The notes beneath the pieces are model-generated. The model ran no database searches, was not told the origin of the DNA, and was given only the letters and a program-made list of their open reading frames with translations. A program made the translations under genes and the position numbers. Source: Streptococcus downei MFe28 (lineage in GTDB: Bacteria; Bacillota; Bacilli; Lactobacillales; Streptococcaceae). Taken from it: DNA of 64,000 nt. Positions 1-8,619 of the stretch are shown here, in pieces; within the stretch, counting starts at the first letter, position 1; each line of letters starts with the position of its first letter. Location of the stretch: positions 2,108,001 to 2,172,000 of the forward strand of contig NZ_UHFA01000002.1 in assembly GCF_900459175.1 (NCBI RefSeq), in the 5' to 3' direction.

Positions 1-426
1 CAAAATAGTCAAAACAAGAACCTGCCCCTAGTCAAAAATTATGTTCGCATTGCCGGTCACTATGCCGGCCTGAGTTTTGATAATCGTAAACTTCCTGATG
101 CCATTATGCTTCCTGAGGGACTGACAGTAGACAGTCAGGGCAAGCCCAATAAGATGAACGCTAGCTACCAAGAATTAACCAAGTTGCGAGAGGCCTATCC
201 CAAAAATCAGGTTCGGGTTCTCAATTTAATGGGGAATGTAGGCGATAAGTCCGACGGACGGGTTCCTAATGCTGCTACCAAATCCCTCAAGTATCTGGTA
301 GCGCCTTTTGCTAAATCTTACCAGGAAAAAACCTTTACAGGCCCAGATGCCAAGCACTCTCGTCTCCATGAAAATTCCCAGGTCGACAAGGCCCTGATTG
401 ATTTCCTTTGGGGTAAGGAAAGCTAG
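1..426 (+). CDS. DUF915-type alpha/beta hydrolase, C-terminal part (5' end outside window)
   Basis: The reading frame is open from base 1 to the TAG at 424-426, so the gene starts upstream of the window; the first in-frame ATG at 106 is internal. The visible 141 residues fit the C-terminal half of DUF915 alpha/beta hydrolases: a VLNLMGN strand, the SDGRVPNAAT segment carrying the acid residue, and HSRLHEN carrying the probable catalytic histidine, ending in FLW. The nucleophile elbow would lie in the missing part. Family members are putative secreted or membrane-anchored esterases; substrate unknown. Family assignment is from motif memory. Confidence 0.75.
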   Translation, partial: QNSQNKNLPLVKNYVRIAGHYAGLSFDNRKLPDAIMLPEGLTVDSQGKPNKMNASYQELTKLREAYPKNQVRVLNLMGNVGDKSDGRVPNAATKSLKYLVAPFAKSYQEKTFTGPDAKHSRLHENSQVDKALIDFLWGKES

Positions 427-500
427 TATATAGGGGCTTTTAGGTCAAATCAAATTTTGGTCGCCTAATAGTCTAGGAACGTTTGCAAGCGAGACCACTT

Positions 501-514
501 ATACTCTTCGAAGT
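501..514. repeat. Solitary BOX-type terminus
   Basis: ATACTCTTCGAAGT matches the outer end of the BOX-like elements found elsewhere in the window (for example at 16970, 21828 and 46481), but no partner end is visible. Probably the remnant of a decayed element. Confidence 0.4.
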
Positions 515-530
515 AGGAAGTCCGACCATA

Positions 531-570
531 AAAAATTCCAGCGCTCTATCAAAGTGCTGGAATTTTTTTA
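531..570. terminator. Bidirectional intrinsic terminator
   Basis: AAAAATTCCAGC (531-542) pairs with GCTGGAATTTTT (556-567) around a 13-nt loop. There are T-runs on both strands, so it can end the hydrolase (+) and the MetE-like gene (-), which converge here. Confidence 0.8.
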
Positions 571-579
571 TGAAGAGGC

Positions 580-1695
580 CTATTTGCCCCAGACTTTCTC
601 TGTAATGCTGGCGATTAGGCGTAATTTTTTCCACTGGTCGTCTTGGGTCAAACTATTGCCTTCTTCGGTTGAGGCAAAACCACACTGGGTTGAGAGGGCC
701 AGATTTTCTAGAGGAACTAATTGAGAAGCTTCTTTGATTCTTGCCACAACTTGATTCACATCTTCCAAGGCTGGATCCTTAGAGGTGATGAGCCCCAGAA
801 CGATTTCAACATTCTTGCGCTTATTCCAAATTTGGCTTAGAGGAGCAAAACTACCACTTCTAGCATCATCATATTCGAGGAAGAAATTATCATAATTGAG
901 TTGGCCCAGATACTTGGCTACCGAATCGTAAGCCCCTTCAAAAAGGTAGGTGGACTTGAAGTTTCCCCGACACACATGGGTAGCTAGAGTCAAATCTTCC
1001 GGTAAACCAGCCAAGGCCTTATTGATGGTGTAGACATTGTCCTCGGCGATGGAGGCCAATTCAGCCGTCTTGTCAGGATCTTCCTTATAATCCTCAAATT
1101 GCTGAATCAGGTAGCCCCAAGTCGTGTCATCCAATTGGACATAGCGAGCACCCAAATCGTAGAAATGCTGGATGGTATCGTGATAGGCCTTAGCCAGGCC
1201 GTCCAAATAATCCTTCCAAGTTTCATAGTGGTCTAGAGCTAGGTCAGAACGGTGGTCCCGCTTGATGACCAAGGAAGGGCTAGGAATGGTTACCTTGGGG
1301 GTCACGCCCTCAGGAGTGACAGACTTGAGGTAGCTGAAATCGCGGTAGAAGGGATGGTTAGGGTTCTCTGTAATCTTGCCAACAATCCTAACGTTGGTAG
1401 TTCTGGTCTTGGCCCCATGGAACTTATAAGAATCCTCCTGCTGGTAGGCTTCAAAACCTGTTAAATTCCAAAGGAAATCCAAGTGCCACCAAGAACGGCC
1501 AAACTCGCCATCAGAGACGACCCTGAGGCCACTTTCCACCTGGTGCTTGACCAAATCCGCAACCAATTCATCCTGAATTGCCAGCAAGTCCTCATGGCTA
1601 AGGTCACCAGCAGCATACTGTTCACGAGCTTCTTTGAGCTTGGCTGGTCGCAAATAAGAACCGACATGGTCAAAATGATACTGAATTTTAGTCAT
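580..1695 (-). CDS. Cobalamin-independent methionine synthase family protein (YxjG/YxjH type)
   Basis: 371 residues, about half the length of full MetE: it corresponds to the C-terminal catalytic (beta/alpha)8 barrel found alone in YxjG/YxjH proteins. The zinc/homocysteine ligand set is complete: H240 and C242 (THVCRG), E274 (LEYDD) and C338 (TQCGF). Expected role is methyl transfer to homocysteine or a related thiol; the methyl donor of this short family is not settled. It is monocistronic and converges on the hydrolase, ending at the shared terminator. A weak Met-box-like palindrome lies about 100 nt upstream (1794-1810). Substrate assignment is inference. Confidence 0.85.
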   Translation of the reverse strand: MTKIQYHFDHVGSYLRPAKLKEAREQYAAGDLSHEDLLAIQDELVADLVKHQVESGLRVVSDGEFGRSWWHLDFLWNLTGFEAYQQEDSYKFHGAKTRTTNVRIVGKITENPNHPFYRDFSYLKSVTPEGVTPKVTIPSPSLVIKRDHRSDLALDHYETWKDYLDGLAKAYHDTIQHFYDLGARYVQLDDTTWGYLIQQFEDYKEDPDKTAELASIAEDNVYTINKALAGLPEDLTLATHVCRGNFKSTYLFEGAYDSVAKYLGQLNYDNFFLEYDDARSGSFAPLSQIWNKRKNVEIVLGLITSKDPALEDVNQVVARIKEASQLVPLENLALSTQCGFASTEEGNSLTQDDQWKKLRLIASITEKVWGK

Positions 1696-1793
1696 AATTA
1701 TCCTCCACTCTTACAGAGACGCTTTTCTTCAAATATGTCCTTATTCTATCATCAGCTCCTATAGCTGTAAAATATATATTTCTTATCTATCCC

Positions 1794-1810
1794 AATAGCT
1801 ATGAACTATA
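1794..1810 (-). promoter_or_regulatory. Possible MtaR/MetR-type Met box
   Basis: On the minus strand the site reads TATAGTTCATAGCTATT, agreeing at 12 of 17 positions with the streptococcal Met-box palindrome TATAGTTTCAAACTATA (recalled from memory). It lies about 100 nt upstream of the MetE-like gene, where such a site would be expected. A shorter similar sequence, TATAGTTTGACTATT, lies at 1906-1920. Confidence 0.3.
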
Positions 1811-1950
1811 ACTGCTAAAGCCATCCTGGGTAATCCGCTGGTCAATCCTCAAGCTGCTAATTAACCATCATTAACTATTACATTTTTATGAAAGTTTTCA
1901 GATAATATAGTTTGACTATTGAAATTATGCTATACTTAAAAGCATCAATG

Positions 1951-2277
1951 GACTTGTTCGAAAAGTACACTTGATTAAAATCAAATTTGATACTTTCTTA
2001 GGTAGTGCGGACGGAAGCGATCGCTGTTGGCGTTCCATTCCTATTTTTTTAGCCCCTTCGCTTTTTCGTTTTTAGGCTTAGGCAGATTTTGTCCACTGGA
2101 CGAAATCTCTTCAAAAAATCTGTTATTAGCAACAAAATGTTTGTTGCTAATAATGCCACTACGGCGAAAGTATCGTCTACTTCACTTCACTCATCTTCCA
2201 CTAAACTTCAAATAAATCAAATGGCTCTATGTCTTCTTCAGATATTTAAGGTAAGTGAACTTGTTTTCGAACAAGTC
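1951..2277. repeat. GACTTGTTCG-type mosaic repeat without hairpin cassettes
   Basis: A 327-bp element bounded by perfect 14-bp inverted repeats: GACTTGTTCGAAAA at 1951-1964 and TTTTCGAACAAGTC at 2264-2277. Inside are a conserved GTGCGGACGGAAGCGA block, a hairpin around TTTGTCCACTGGACGAAA, and a perfect hairpin TTATTAGCAACAAA/TTTGTTGCTAATAA (about 2122-2152). The core matches the element at 52254-52836 but lacks both of that element's hairpin cassettes. It separates the MetE-like gene from the surface protein, so the promoter of the latter may be inside it. Confidence 0.8.
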
Positions 2278-2298
2278 TAATAAATTAAAAAGGATAGA

Positions 2299-4002
2299 AT
2301 GATGCCTCACCTAACTAAACCATCTTTTAAAAAAATAACTGGCTCCGCCCTCCTCTTAAGCCTGTCGGTCTTAGCCAGTACCAGTATCCAAGCTGACGAG
2401 CTCAATCAGACTAAACCAACAGAAGCGGATAGTGCCATCGTCAAGCAGAACTCAGCCGAACAGCCGACTGAAAGCAGTCAGCCGACTTTTAAGACCAACC
2501 CTAGCCCAGAGGGGGAACAAATCCCCGTCGAAAATAGTCTTCTGAGTCAAGGTCAGGACCAAAATCAGAGTCCTACTGCCTTACACTTGACGGACTTTGA
2601 CAGAGACAGTCAAGTCAGCCAAAGCCAAGACGAGCAAGTCTATCAGCCTCAGGTGCAGGCTCCTTCTGTCGCTACCAGCCCAGCGGTACTTGAAAAAAAT
2701 CAGACCAAGGATCTCTCAACCTTTAAGAAGCAAGGCGACCTTCCCCACCAACTGACCTCTAGTCAGATGCTAGATGGGGCTGTCTTGATTGAAACCGGAA
2801 ACTTGCAAGACGGCTCTACGGAAGGCGTCCCCTTCAAGATTGCTAGCTGGGAGCAAAATGGAAAGTACGCCCTCAGGTTGGGTTACTACAGCCAAGATAG
2901 TGGCCTCAGCGATGATAAGCTGATCAAGGAGGCCAGAGGCAAAGGTACGCCCCTCTTGAGCTCTGCTGGTTGGTCCAACTATGGTTACCTTGATAATCCT
3001 TGGGACCAGGAACATTCCAAAGCGGAAGGTCGCGACGGGGTTCTCTATTCCGATGGGGAAAATCACTTCAAGAGCACCACTATTAGGGAGACTGGGCAAG
3101 AAATTTATCAAATTTTTGACTATACTGGCCTCAAGGGCTGGAATACCGTTTCCTTCGGCACTCTCTATAAAGACGGTAAGGTAGACACCAGCTGGCCAGC
3201 AGGAGATCCTGATGCTAAAAATGCTAGAAGTATCCTTGTCCTGACCAAGTCTGGCCTCGTTAAGATTATCCAAACCTATGGTCATACTAACTACGGCACT
3301 GGCCTTAACCATAAGGAAGTTTATCAGTTGCTAGACAAGATTGGCTACAATAATATTGAACTCGCCTACGCTCTGGATGGTGGCGGTTCAACACGGATGT
3401 ACACCAAGACTGATGATGGGCAAGAAGAGGTCTCAGGAGCCAAGGTAGATCAGCGAATCAGTCGGATTTTCTTCTACCTAGCCCCTAAAAACAGTGGTAA
3501 CCTGGATGACGACCAAGGTTACACCAATCCTGACATGGCCAAGGCCAATCAGTCTGTTTCTATTACGGCTAACCAATTTTTCGCAGCCAAGGCCGCAGGA
3601 CAAGACTATGTCCCAGGTACCAGCTACAAGGTTCATGAGCAAGCTGCTAAGGGAAACACTCCAGCTCCACGGGGAGAGCAAGGAGACCCAGGGGCAGAGA
3701 AAGCTGGCCAAGAAGCTAGCTCCAAGTCTAATCAGGGTCCAGATCAGACTTCTACTAGTCCTTCTGCCGACCCACAAGTCAATCAGGCTGGTTTAGGTTC
3801 TAGCGTCTCAAGTAGGCAAATAAATAAGTCAGCTGGTGGACCTCAATCTCAAGCCCAACAGCAGGCTTTCCAAGCCAAACAAGGGCAGGAACGCTTGCCT
3901 AAAACTGGCGACAAAGGGCGCTTAGCCATGATGGCTGGACTAGGCCTAGGTATGGTTGCTATTGCTGGTTTGACCTATCTAGCCAAACGTAAGAAATTCT
4001 AG
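2299..4002 (+). CDS. LPXTG-anchored phosphodiester glycosidase (NAGPA/DUF2233 domain) surface protein
   Basis: 567 residues. The N-terminal signal peptide has a hydrophobic segment around residues 15-30, ending near QADE. A low-complexity Gln/Ser/Thr linker follows to about residue 150, then a NAGPA-type phosphodiester glycosidase domain with its hallmark DGGGSTRMY near residue 360. A second Gln/Ser/Gly-rich region precedes the sortase signal LPKTG (from residue 533), a hydrophobic helix and the tail KRKKF. Family members hydrolyse N-acetylglucosamine-1-phosphodiester-like bonds; the natural substrate here is unknown. The AGGA at 2291-2294 is 4 nt from the first ATG but 7 nt from the second (2302), so the second may be used. 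Monocistronic. Confidence 0.88.
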   Translation: MMPHLTKPSFKKITGSALLLSLSVLASTSIQADELNQTKPTEADSAIVKQNSAEQPTESSQPTFKTNPSPEGEQIPVENSLLSQGQDQNQSPTALHLTDFDRDSQVSQSQDEQVYQPQVQAPSVATSPAVLEKNQTKDLSTFKKQGDLPHQLTSSQMLDGAVLIETGNLQDGSTEGVPFKIASWEQNGKYALRLGYYSQDSGLSDDKLIKEARGKGTPLLSSAGWSNYGYLDNPWDQEHSKAEGRDGVLYSDGENHFKSTTIRETGQEIYQIFDYTGLKGWNTVSFGTLYKDGKVDTSWPAGDPDAKNARSILVLTKSGLVKIIQTYGHTNYGTGLNHKEVYQLLDKIGYNNIELAYALDGGGSTRMYTKTDDGQEEVSGAKVDQRISRIFFYLAPKNSGNLDDDQGYTNPDMAKANQSVSITANQFFAAKAAGQDYVPGTSYKVHEQAAKGNTPAPRGEQGDPGAEKAGQEASSKSNQGPDQTSTSPSADPQVNQAGLGSSVSSRQINKSAGGPQSQAQQQAFQAKQGQERLPKTGDKGRLAMMAGLGLGMVAIAGLTYLAKRKKF

Positions 4003-4421
4003 CTTCAAAAGAGTAGCCGGCCTTTCGGCGACCTTTTCTTAAGACTAGCCCTGACTTTAGAGAAAGCTTCTTTCAAACCAGCCATACGTTTGAAAAGCCC
4101 AAAAGTTAAGAGACCTGTCTTTCAGTCCGACTTTCTAGCCTCTAGCTGAAATGCTCCCGCCTTGGATCTTAAATGAGAAGGTCTCAGAACAGCTTTCTTA
4201 ACCTTAGAGGTTAGGACAGACAGTCATGAGGATTTCCTCCTCACCCATAAAAATGCCTAATCTTGGAAGATTAGGTATAAAAAAGTCCTAGCCTCCTTGA
4301 AATTAAGGAGTGAGGCCAATTGATTTTTGGAAAATCGCGATTTTGGTCCCGCTCTCTAAAAGGCTTATTTCTAGGCTGTTCATTTTGATTTTTTCTACTA
4401 TTTACGTTAAAATAGGACATA
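4003..4421. other. Intergenic region with hairpins
   Basis: 419 bp without a gene. The clearest structure is a stem CCTAATCTT (4256-4264)/AAGATTAGG (4267-4275); its T-run lies on the minus-strand side, so it is a poor plus-strand terminator although the neighbouring genes are on plus. A second weaker stem, CTCCTT/AAGGAG, lies near 4293-4310. A possible promoter for the GH25 gene precedes 4422, but I cannot place it firmly. Confidence 0.5.
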
Positions 4422-5273
4422 ATGAGAAAGAGAATAAAACCGATTGTCGTTTATGTCTTTTTAGGCTTAATCGGTCTTCTTTTGAGCATTGCTGCTGTAG
4501 TAGTCTCCAATGCCCATAGCACTGCCTTACAGGCTGCTAAGAAGAACCAACCATCAACTACTTCCACTAGTCAGGTCCAGACATCTACGTCAAGTTCGAC
4601 AGATGCAGATTTTAAATTAAATCCGATTGTCGATATCTCAGGATGGCAGTTGCCCAAACAGATCGATTACGATAGTTTGGCCAAGAACGTCTCGGGGGCC
4701 ATTGTCCGTGTCTATGGAGGATCAAAAATCTCCAAAGACTCCAATGCTGCCCACTCCTCTGGTATTGATAAATCCTTTAAGACCCATATTAAGGAATTTC
4801 AAAAACGTGATGTTCCTGTGGCTGTCTATAGCTACGCTCTTGGTTCTTCTAAAAAAGAGATGCGCGAGGAAGCAAGGATTTTCTATAAAAACGCTTCTCC
4901 CTATAAGCCAACCTATTACTGGATTGACGTTGAGGAAGATACCATGAAGAATATGGATGCGGGTGTAGAGGCCTTTCGGGCTGAATTAAAACGCTTGGGG
5001 GCTGAACACGTTGGTATCTATATTGGAACCTACTTCATGACCGAGCAGGAAATTTCTGTGAAAAAGTTTGATGCTGTCTGGTTGCCAACCTACGGCTCTG
5101 ACTCAGGTGTTTACGAGGCCCAACCAGAAACCGATGTTGACTATGACCTCCATCAGTACACTTCTAAAGGGTCTCTGCCTGGTTTTGACCATACCCTTGA
5201 TTTAAACCAAATCAACCCTAACAAGAATAAAAAAGAAACCTTTGAAAAACTTTTCGGTCCAGTCGACCAGTAA
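4422..5273 (+). CDS. GH25 lysozyme-family muramidase, membrane anchored
   Basis: 283 residues. A single N-terminal transmembrane helix (about residues 5-28) is followed by a Ser/Thr-rich linker and a GH25 barrel. Catalytic-type acidic residues are present: D71 (DISGW) and the DxE pair D169/E171 (YYWIDVEED). The family cleaves the beta-1,4 MurNAc-GlcNAc bond of peptidoglycan; the anchor places the enzyme on the outer face of the membrane. AGGA lies just upstream of the ATG. No choline- or SH3-type wall-binding domain is visible, so a housekeeping wall-remodelling role is more likely than phage lysis. Confidence 0.88.
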   Translation: MRKRIKPIVVYVFLGLIGLLLSIAAVVVSNAHSTALQAAKKNQPSTTSTSQVQTSTSSSTDADFKLNPIVDISGWQLPKQIDYDSLAKNVSGAIVRVYGGSKISKDSNAAHSSGIDKSFKTHIKEFQKRDVPVAVYSYALGSSKKEMREEARIFYKNASPYKPTYYWIDVEEDTMKNMDAGVEAFRAELKRLGAEHVGIYIGTYFMTEQEISVKKFDAVWLPTYGSDSGVYEAQPETDVDYDLHQYTSKGSLPGFDHTLDLNQINPNKNKKETFEKLFGPVDQ

Positions 5274-5523
5274 AAGAAAAGGTAGAAATCCCAAGTAGAG
5301 TCTGGAGACCAACCTCCAGGCTCTATTCTTATGGCTCATTGTCAACTGTAGTGGGTAACTTATAGTGAAATACGAGAGAGGACCATTCTTATCCAGGCCT
5401 GGCCACGTGCTCATCAGCAGATAAGACAATAAATGATACCACTAGAAAATTTTTAGTCCAAACGAACGATGCTGTTAAGGCAATGCTAGCAAGGTGGCAG
5501 GCCTATTATAATCAATTCTAATA

Positions 5524-5532
5524 TGCTATAAT
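5524..5532 (+). promoter_or_regulatory. Extended -10 promoter for ybaK-yccF
   Basis: TGCTATAAT is a perfect extended -10 element 31 nt before the ybaK start; no good -35 is visible, which fits the extended -10 class. Transcription would give a short leader carrying the AAAAGGA ribosome-binding site. Confidence 0.55.
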
Positions 5533-5563
5533 ATGCTTGAAATAGGAATTTTAAAAGGAAAAA

Positions 5564-6037
5564 ATGGCTAAGAAAAAGAAACTAAAAAAGACCTTGGTTG
5601 ACCAAATTTTGGACAAGGCCAAGATTGCTCATGAATCTCTTGACTTTAATGGACTTGATGGCGAGTTACCAGCTGGTATTGAGCGCTCCAGTATCTTTAA
5701 GACCCTAGCTCTGATAGGAGACAAGACGGGGCCCCTTATCGGTATTGTACCTATTACTGAGCATCTCTCAGAGAAGAAATTTGCCAAGGTTTCTGCTAAC
5801 AAAAAGGTTTCCATGATTCCCCAGAAGGATTTGGAAAAGACAACTGGCTATATTCATGGCGCTAATAACCCTGTCGGAATTCGCCAAAGGCATAATTTCC
5901 CCATTTACATTGACCAAGTTGCCCTAGAGATGGGGCAGATGATTGTCTCAGCTGGTGAGCTCAAGCGCTCCATTCGGATTGATAGTCAAGTCTTGGCAGA
6001 TTTTGTCTCTGCTGATTTTGCAGATATTAAGGAGTAG
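5564..6037 (+). CDS. ybaK: YbaK/EbsC family aminoacyl-tRNA deacylase
   Basis: 157 residues, the usual length of stand-alone YbaK proteins. Segments typical of the family are the central GDKTGPLIGIVPI strand and the C-terminal GANNPVGIRQ...FPIYID...EMGQMIVSAGE stretch that lines the editing pocket. YbaK hydrolyses Cys-tRNA(Pro) in trans after mischarging by prolyl-tRNA synthetase. The start is supported by AAAAGGA about 7 nt upstream. The next gene begins 2 nt after its stop, so they are co-transcribed; a functional link is not implied. Confidence 0.88.
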   Translation: MAKKKKLKKTLVDQILDKAKIAHESLDFNGLDGELPAGIERSSIFKTLALIGDKTGPLIGIVPITEHLSEKKFAKVSANKKVSMIPQKDLEKTTGYIHGANNPVGIRQRHNFPIYIDQVALEMGQMIVSAGELKRSIRIDSQVLADFVSADFADIKE

Positions 6038-6039
6038 CT

Positions 6040-6408
6040 ATGCGCTTATTGGGTAATTTGATTTGGTTTTTCTGCTCGGGGCTCTGGGCGGGACTGGTCT
6101 GGTTTGTGGCAGGGCTTGTTCTCTGCCTAACCATTATTGGCATTCCTTTTGGTATCCAATGCTTCAAGATTGCTTCCTTTGGCCTCTTTCCCTTTGGGAA
6201 GGATGTGGTGCCGGCCTCTAGCTTTTCCAGCCTCTTCTTTAATATCCTCTGGATTATCCTTATTGGCTGGGAATTGGCTTTGATGCACTTAGTGAGCGCA
6301 GTCCTACTTTGCCTGACCATTATCGGGATTCCTTTTGCCTTGCAATCCATTAAGCTTGCCGCCATCAGTCTCTTTCCTTTTGGCGTCAGCATCCAAGAAC
6401 ATTATTAA
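6040..6408 (+). CDS. yccF: YccF family inner-membrane protein
   Basis: 122 residues built from two copies of the YccF motif: LTIIGIPFGIQCFKIA...LFPFG near residue 30 and LTIIGIPFALQSIKLA...LFPFG near residue 90. Four hydrophobic helices are predicted by eye. The family is widespread but its function is not established. The ribosome-binding site (GGAG) sits in the last codons of ybaK, 2 nt upstream, indicating translational coupling. Confidence 0.85.
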   Translation: MRLLGNLIWFFCSGLWAGLVWFVAGLVLCLTIIGIPFGIQCFKIASFGLFPFGKDVVPASSFSSLFFNILWIILIGWELALMHLVSAVLLCLTIIGIPFALQSIKLAAISLFPFGVSIQEHY

Positions 6409-6429
6409 AATAGAAAGTTAACCTAACCT

Positions 6430-7062
6430 ATGCGTTTATATTTTGTCAGACACGGAAAAACCCAGTGGAACCTGGAAGGTCGCTTCCAAGGTGCTAGAGG
6501 CGACTCCCCTCTTTTAAAAGAATCCGTAGAAAATCTTAGGAAATTAGGACGCTACCTGGCAGATATCCACTTCGATAAGGTCTACACTAGTGATTTAAAG
6601 CGAGCCAGAGATTCGGCTTTCTTAATTATGGAGGAAAATCTGGTACCGACCGAAATTACTCCAGTTAGACCCTTAAGAGAATGGAATCTAGGACGCTTGG
6701 AAGGGCAGAAAATCTCGACCATCGCTTCGATTTATCCTAAACAGATGGAGGCTTTCCGCTATAATCTAGCCAAGTTCGATAATGATTTCTTTGAAGCAGA
6801 ATCTGTCTATCACGCCACCCGTCGGGTCGCTGACTTCGTGGCTGGCTTGGATTATGAGCATGACCAAAACGTTCTCTTGGTTGGGCACGGAGCCTGCTTT
6901 ACCGCTGCAACCAACTACCTCCTGGGCTTTGAGTCAGGGCAATTGCGGCGTTATGGGGGGCTTGATAATGCTAGTGTCACCATCCTTGATAGTAAGGATG
7001 GCAAAGACTTTGAGCTTATTCGCTGGAATGACACTTCCTACTTGGAAGGTCATACTCAATAA
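6430..7062 (+). CDS. Histidine phosphatase superfamily protein (phosphoglycerate mutase-like)
   Basis: 210 residues. The catalytic RHGKTQW motif (residues 7-13) supplies the phosphorylated histidine and first arginine. YTSDLKRARDSA carries the second arginine, and LLVGHGACF the second histidine. Family members are small-molecule phosphatases; this one is too divergent from metabolic GpmA to be the glycolytic mutase. It lies 21 nt after yccF, probably in the same operon. Its TAA stop (7060-7062) lies inside the end of the BOX-like element that begins at 7052. Confidence 0.85.
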   Translation: MRLYFVRHGKTQWNLEGRFQGARGDSPLLKESVENLRKLGRYLADIHFDKVYTSDLKRARDSAFLIMEENLVPTEITPVRPLREWNLGRLEGQKISTIASIYPKQMEAFRYNLAKFDNDFFEAESVYHATRRVADFVAGLDYEHDQNVLLVGHGACFTAATNYLLGFESGQLRRYGGLDNASVTILDSKDGKDFELIRWNDTSYLEGHTQ

Positions 7063-7297
7063 AAATCAAAAATAGCCAAGGCAAGGAGCAATGACATCAA
7101 GTCACTAAAGTGACTGATGTCAAACGGCAATCTCCATAGCGATTGCCTAGCTCCCTTACTAACCTCACAAAGTTGGTAAAATCGACCAACTTTGCTCCGC
7201 GTCGCACGAACTGAAGACAGCTCAAAAGGTCTGGGAGACCTTTTGAGCCACCTGCGGTTCGTGCGATGCCTCGGGTCTTTCGATTTTCATTGAGTAT
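7052..7297. repeat. BOX-like mosaic element with one hairpin cassette
   Basis: Ends ATACTCAAT (7052-7060) and ATTGAGTAT (to 7297) are inverted repeats of the BOX type. Inside, in order: hairpin 1 with arms GACATCA/TGATGTC (7093-7121), hairpin 2 with arms GGCAATC/GATTGCC (7126-7147), spacer TAGCTCCCTTACTAACCT, hairpin 3 with arms CAAAGTTGGT/ACCAACTTTG (7168-7194), and a boxB-like stem GCTCAAAAGGTCT/AGACCTTTTGAGC. It lies between two convergent genes and supplies the stop codon of each. Confidence 0.85.
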
Positions 7298-8049
7298 TAG
7301 TTTACATATTTGATTCCATAGTGAAACTTCTGGTTGGGACGGATTTGTCTTTGGAAACCAAAATCTTCAAAGACCGAGTCCCTAAAATGCCCTTTAATAA
7401 TGATGGCCTTGCTGGCTACCCGAGTGGCCTCTGCCATCAATTCTGGACTTAGTCGAGACTGGTTGGCTAGCGGTTTTAGACCAGCCAGATTTTTGGACTC
7501 TGCGATTTCCTGGCTAAACATGGGGTCAAAATAAATAACATCGAAGCTCTTATCCTCCTGGTCTTGCAAATAGGACAGTGCTTCCCGATTGAAGGTCCGG
7601 ATGGAGCGCATAGCCCTATCCAAATCAGGATTACCAGATTGAAAGTGGGCGAGACCCTGGCTAACAATCAAATGAATGAGAGGATGGGACTCAAGGGCTG
7701 TGACGTTATGGCCTGCCCAAGCCATAACAATACTATCGCTGGCCAGTCCCATAGTGGCGTCGAGAATCTTCAAAGGCTGGGTCCCCAGCAAATCTAAGAG
7801 GGGATCGTGAGGCGCCTTAATGCGCAAACTAGCCGTATCAGGATGAAGGACGAGCCGACCCCCCTGGGGGTGAACTAGGACCAATTTGTCCTGATAGACG
7901 ACGAGGGCTGAAGCCAGCCCACCCGTCAGCTTCTTTAGAGACTGCTTTCGCCTTTCCAGATAAGTAAAAGAATATTCTTGAGCCAGGTCTTGGGCCCTTT
8001 TCACCAAGTTAGAATCCTCGCTCAGACTGGTTGTGACAATAGTTTTCAT
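7297..8049 (-). CDS. RsmJ-like class I SAM-dependent methyltransferase
   Basis: 250 residues with a Rossmann SAM site (ILDATMGLASDSIVMA, acidic TALESHPL after strand 2) and a catalytic-type YFDPMF motif, as in RsmJ/YpiP proteins. RsmJ of E. coli methylates G1516 of 16S rRNA at N2; whether the Firmicute branch shares this target is not established. The stop codon (7299-7297) is contributed by the BOX-like element. Expressed convergently to the histidine phosphatase. Confidence 0.72.
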   Translation of the reverse strand: MKTIVTTSLSEDSNLVKRAQDLAQEYSFTYLERRKQSLKKLTGGLASALVVYQDKLVLVHPQGGRLVLHPDTASLRIKAPHDPLLDLLGTQPLKILDATMGLASDSIVMAWAGHNVTALESHPLIHLIVSQGLAHFQSGNPDLDRAMRSIRTFNREALSYLQDQEDKSFDVIYFDPMFSQEIAESKNLAGLKPLANQSRLSPELMAEATRVASKAIIIKGHFRDSVFEDFGFQRQIRPNQKFHYGIKYVN

Positions 8050-8205
8050 ACGGATATTATAGCAAAAATCAAGAGTCCAAGGTGACTCTCGATTTGTCCT
8101 GCCTAGAAATTAAAAAGCAAGGAAGATGGAAGATGATAGAGAGATTAGTTTTTTTCTGTCCCATGTAGCGAGAAAGGAACTTTTCAAGGTTTTTTCATCT
8201 GTCAT

Positions 8206-8619
8206 CTATTTGCTACTCACCACTTTACGTAAATACCAATAATAGATTCCAATCAAGCATAGAATAACTAGATCCAAAGCGAAATGCCAGCCAAAAATTT
8301 GAATCCGATTTCTAAAGAGACAGGTTACTATTACTAATAGGACATCTGCCCAAAAAGCTAGACCAGCCAGAGAAACAGCCGATTTATTTTTGAAAATATA
8401 GAAGATTGGAGTCAGTATTCCCCCCAATAAGTTACCTATCCACAAGATCAAAAGGAAGATAGGATAGTTGGTGAAGTAATCCTTGATAGCCGGGGTATAA
8501 AGTTCCGCAAAATAAGCCCGATTATGGGTCACCACCATGATAAAATCATAGCAACCAACCAGATTTAAGGAGAACATTAAGACTGCAAAGCAGATACCCC
8601 AAATAGTTAATTTTTTCAT
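8206..8619 (-). CDS. Small membrane protein, unknown function
   Basis: 137 residues with four hydrophobic helices separated by short loops, ending KVVSSK. No enzymatic motif is visible. Its ATG overlaps the TGA of the upstream XRE-AbrB regulator by 4 nt (ATGA), so the two are translationally coupled and probably functionally linked, for instance as a regulated membrane protein. I do not recognise the family. Confidence 0.7.
   Translation of the reverse strand: MKKLTIWGICFAVLMFSLNLVGCYDFIMVVTHNRAYFAELYTPAIKDYFTNYPIFLLILWIGNLLGGILTPIFYIFKNKSAVSLAGLAFWADVLLVIVTCLFRNRIQIFGWHFALDLVILCLIGIYYWYLRKVVSSK

Noticed and set aside
4249..4283. Terminator for the surface protein gene
   Set aside because: The stem is good, but its T-run is on the minus strand, where no gene precedes it, so the assignment is not supported.
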